Source of the DNA: Terriglobales bacterium
Lineage (GTDB): Bacteria; Acidobacteriota; Terriglobia; Terriglobales; Acidobacteriaceae
NCBI GenBank assembly: GCA_015655365.1
Contig: JAATFE010000160.1
Location: 1-6,414, forward strand
Length of the DNA: 6,414 nucleotides
Direction of reading: 5' to 3'
Shown: positions 5,274-6,414 of the stretch, one piece after another
Position numbering within the stretch: position 1 is the first letter of the stretch
Layout of the letters: each line of letters starts with the position of its first letter
Made by a program: the position numbers and the translations under genes
Notes under the pieces: generated by a model
Told to the model about the DNA's origin: nothing
The model's input: the letters and a program-made list of their open reading frames with translations, nothing else
Databases searched by the model: none

Positions 5274-6218
5274 ATGCGTCGCATCTCATCTCTATCCCTT
5301 GTCGCACTCGTCTTTGCCTTGTTGGTGCCCATGCGAGGATTCGCCGCGAAGAATGTGGCCGATTATCCTCTCCGCGTTCACATCTTCAGCCATAACAGCA
5401 TCTCGCATTACTCTGGCTACGGCGGCATTCGGTCGCTCAACGATGTCGATGGCGAGGGCCGTGCCAACCTCTACGAAAACTCCCAGCCTCGCGGCTTCGA
5501 CTTTCAGTATGTCTGCGATGAGCGCCTCATGAACTCCATGGGTTACGAGACCTACCCGGCGCGCTGGAAGAAAGCCAACGTCGAGATGGAACTCCTGCTG
5601 CCGGTCTCCGGCAAGACTTGCAAGTTCCGCGTCGCCATGAAAGACGGAATCGCCTATTACAAGAGCAACGGGAACTTCGGCGAGGAGCCGGCCGAAAAGT
5701 TCAAGGCATGGATGACCAAGTACCAGTACGATCCTGAGCATGGCCAGAACACCATTACCAAGCCCACGGAAGTTGCGGCCAGCAGCCTGAACCCCGCCGA
5801 CTTTCCGCTGCGCATCCATATCTTCGCCCACAACGGCGTTTCGCACTACGCCTCGCAGCAGCAGGCGGGTCCCGAACTGGTGGAAGGCGAGGGCCGCGCC
5901 AACCTTTACGAAGGCAGCCAGCCCCGCGGCTTCGACTTCAGCTACCGCTGCCAGACCCGTCTGATGGATTCGATGGGCTATGAGACCTACCTGGCCCGCT
6001 GGAAGACGCAAGACAAGCAACTGGAGATCATGCAACCCGCCGCCGACAAGACCTGCACCATTAACGTGGCCATGAAGGAGCATGTCGCCTACACCAACGA
6101 AAATGGCCAAGTCCAACTAAAACCCGCTGCCGACTTCAAGCAGTGGATGGACAAAAACCAGTACGATCCCGAGCACGGCAAGGACCTGCCCGTGAAACCG
6201 ACTGGCAGCGCACAGTAA
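5274..6218 (+). CDS. Secreted protein with two tandem copies of an uncharacterised two-cysteine domain
   Basis: 314 residues. Signal peptide: MRR, hydrophobic core at about 7-20, probable cleavage after GFAA (residue 25), so exported to the periplasm or beyond. The mature part is two copies of one domain, residues 27-165 and 173-310. By hand alignment about 73 of 130 positions are identical. Both copies share D-[YF]-PLR-x-HIF, SHY, GEGRANLYE, SQPRGFDF, SMGYETY, ARWK, KTC, AMK, and QYDPEHG ahead of KPT. Each has two cysteines exactly 35 residues apart (81/116 and 226/261), probably one disulfide per domain. I recall single-copy proteins of this kind annotated as hypothetical in acidobacteria, but know no function. 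There is no catalytic triad or metal site I can name, though the invariant His, Asp and Glu are notable. GAAGGAG (5261-5267) lies 6 bases before the ATG. It seems to stand alone, 186 bases after the preceding open frame. Confidence 0.9.
   Translation: MRRISSLSLVALVFALLVPMRGFAAKNVADYPLRVHIFSHNSISHYSGYGGIRSLNDVDGEGRANLYENSQPRGFDFQYVCDERLMNSMGYETYPARWKKANVEMELLLPVSGKTCKFRVAMKDGIAYYKSNGNFGEEPAEKFKAWMTKYQYDPEHGQNTITKPTEVAASSLNPADFPLRIHIFAHNGVSHYASQQQAGPELVEGEGRANLYEGSQPRGFDFSYRCQTRLMDSMGYETYLARWKTQDKQLEIMQPAADKTCTINVAMKEHVAYTNENGQVQLKPAADFKQWMDKNQYDPEHGKDLPVKPTGSAQ
5352..5768 (+). repeat. Tandem domain copy 1 (coding)
   Basis: First copy of the duplicated domain (residues 27-165). Compared with copy 2 it differs mainly in the loop after SHY (SGYGGIRSLNDVD) and in the segment between ARWK and KTC. 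The two copies line up with an offset of 145 residues after a one-residue gap in that loop. Confidence 0.85.
5790..6203 (+). repeat. Tandem domain copy 2 (coding)
   Basis: Second copy (residues 173-310), joined to copy 1 by a short Ala/Ser-rich linker. DNA identity is patchy: high in GEGRANLYE, SQPRGFDF and QYDPEHG, with many synonymous changes, so the duplication is not recent. Confidence 0.85.
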
Positions 6219-6312
6219 CATTGCGTACCTCTTTCACTGGGTGTCCACCTTGGCCGTGTCTTTGTTTTCGCAGCTAGTGTCCTGTCTCTAAAGTTCATAA
6301 CAAAACGGAGGC

Positions 6313-6385
6313 TGTCATTCTGAGCGAACGGGGCCCCGAACGTTTCTCAGTTCGGGGGTGGTGAGTCGAAGAATCTGCTTTTGTC
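6313..6385. repeat. Palindromic element resembling a dispersed intergenic repeat
   Basis: Non-coding DNA after the last gene. A perfect 8-base inverted repeat, CCCCGAAC (6334-6341) and GTTCGGGG (6350-6357), encloses an 8-base loop. It is flanked by TGTCATTCTGAGCGAA on the left and GAGTCGAAGAATCTGC on the right, with ATTCT (6317-6321) complementary to AGAAT (6370-6374). The TCATTCTGAGCGAA ... CGAAGAATCTG arrangement is one I recognise from short repeats scattered between genes in several bacterial phyla. Only one copy lies in the window, so its repeat nature rests on that recollection. It could also act as a structured RNA or terminator, though it is about 115 bases after the stop and followed by only a short T-run. 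Confidence 0.5.
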
Positions 6386-6414
6386 GTTCGTGAGTTCCTC
6401 AACGGACTTCAGAG

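Noticed and set aside
5292..6116. 274-codon open frame on the minus strand opposite the tandem-domain protein
   Set aside because: Shadow frame. The plus-strand gene has a signal peptide, a strong binding site and an internal protein repeat.
1..6414. CRISPR array, tRNA or rRNA gene, transposase, phage or defence gene
   Set aside because: No regular spaced repeats, tRNA-like folds, or protein motifs of these classes were seen on either strand.

Overview
The window is GC-rich (about 60% by eye) and carries densely packed, high-GC3 bacterial genes. The gene set, a paralogous secreted domain I associate with acidobacterial genomes, and a terminal repeat-like element together suggest Acidobacteriota (Terriglobia-like). 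That placement is an inference from gene content; no rRNA or marker gene is present.

Layout. (1) 2-2155, plus strand, sulfur transfer and tRNA thiolation: the 3' part of a class I (IscS/NifS-type) cysteine desulfurase, a 59-residue two-helix membrane protein with a very good ribosome binding site, and a complete mnmA encoding tRNA-specific 2-thiouridylase. The desulfurase can supply the persulfide that MnmA uses to make s2U34. (2) 2152-3256, minus strand, envelope/stress pair: a YtxH-family protein followed by a DUF948-like single-helix membrane protein, separated by about 180 bases with two strong hairpins. The pair matches the ytxG/ytxH association of Bacillus. The DUF948-like gene overlaps the end of mnmA tail to tail by 4 bases. 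(3) 3257-3591, divergent control region of 335 bases. (4) 3592-4707, plus strand: a stand-alone two-SIS-domain protein equivalent to the isomerase half of GlmS, without the glutaminase domain. (5) 4727-5087, plus strand: a probable small hypothetical gene whose best start signal lies in a different frame from the long open frame. (6) 5274-6218, plus strand: a secreted protein made of two tandem copies of one uncharacterised domain of about 138 residues, each with two cysteines exactly 35 residues apart. (7) 6219-6414: non-coding, with a palindromic element resembling a dispersed genomic repeat.

No tRNA, rRNA, CRISPR array, transposase or phage gene was seen. The window looks like ordinary chromosome. 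The points most worth following are the tandem-domain secreted protein, the small membrane protein embedded in the thiolation cluster, the frame break near 4740, and the glutaminase-less GlmS homologue.
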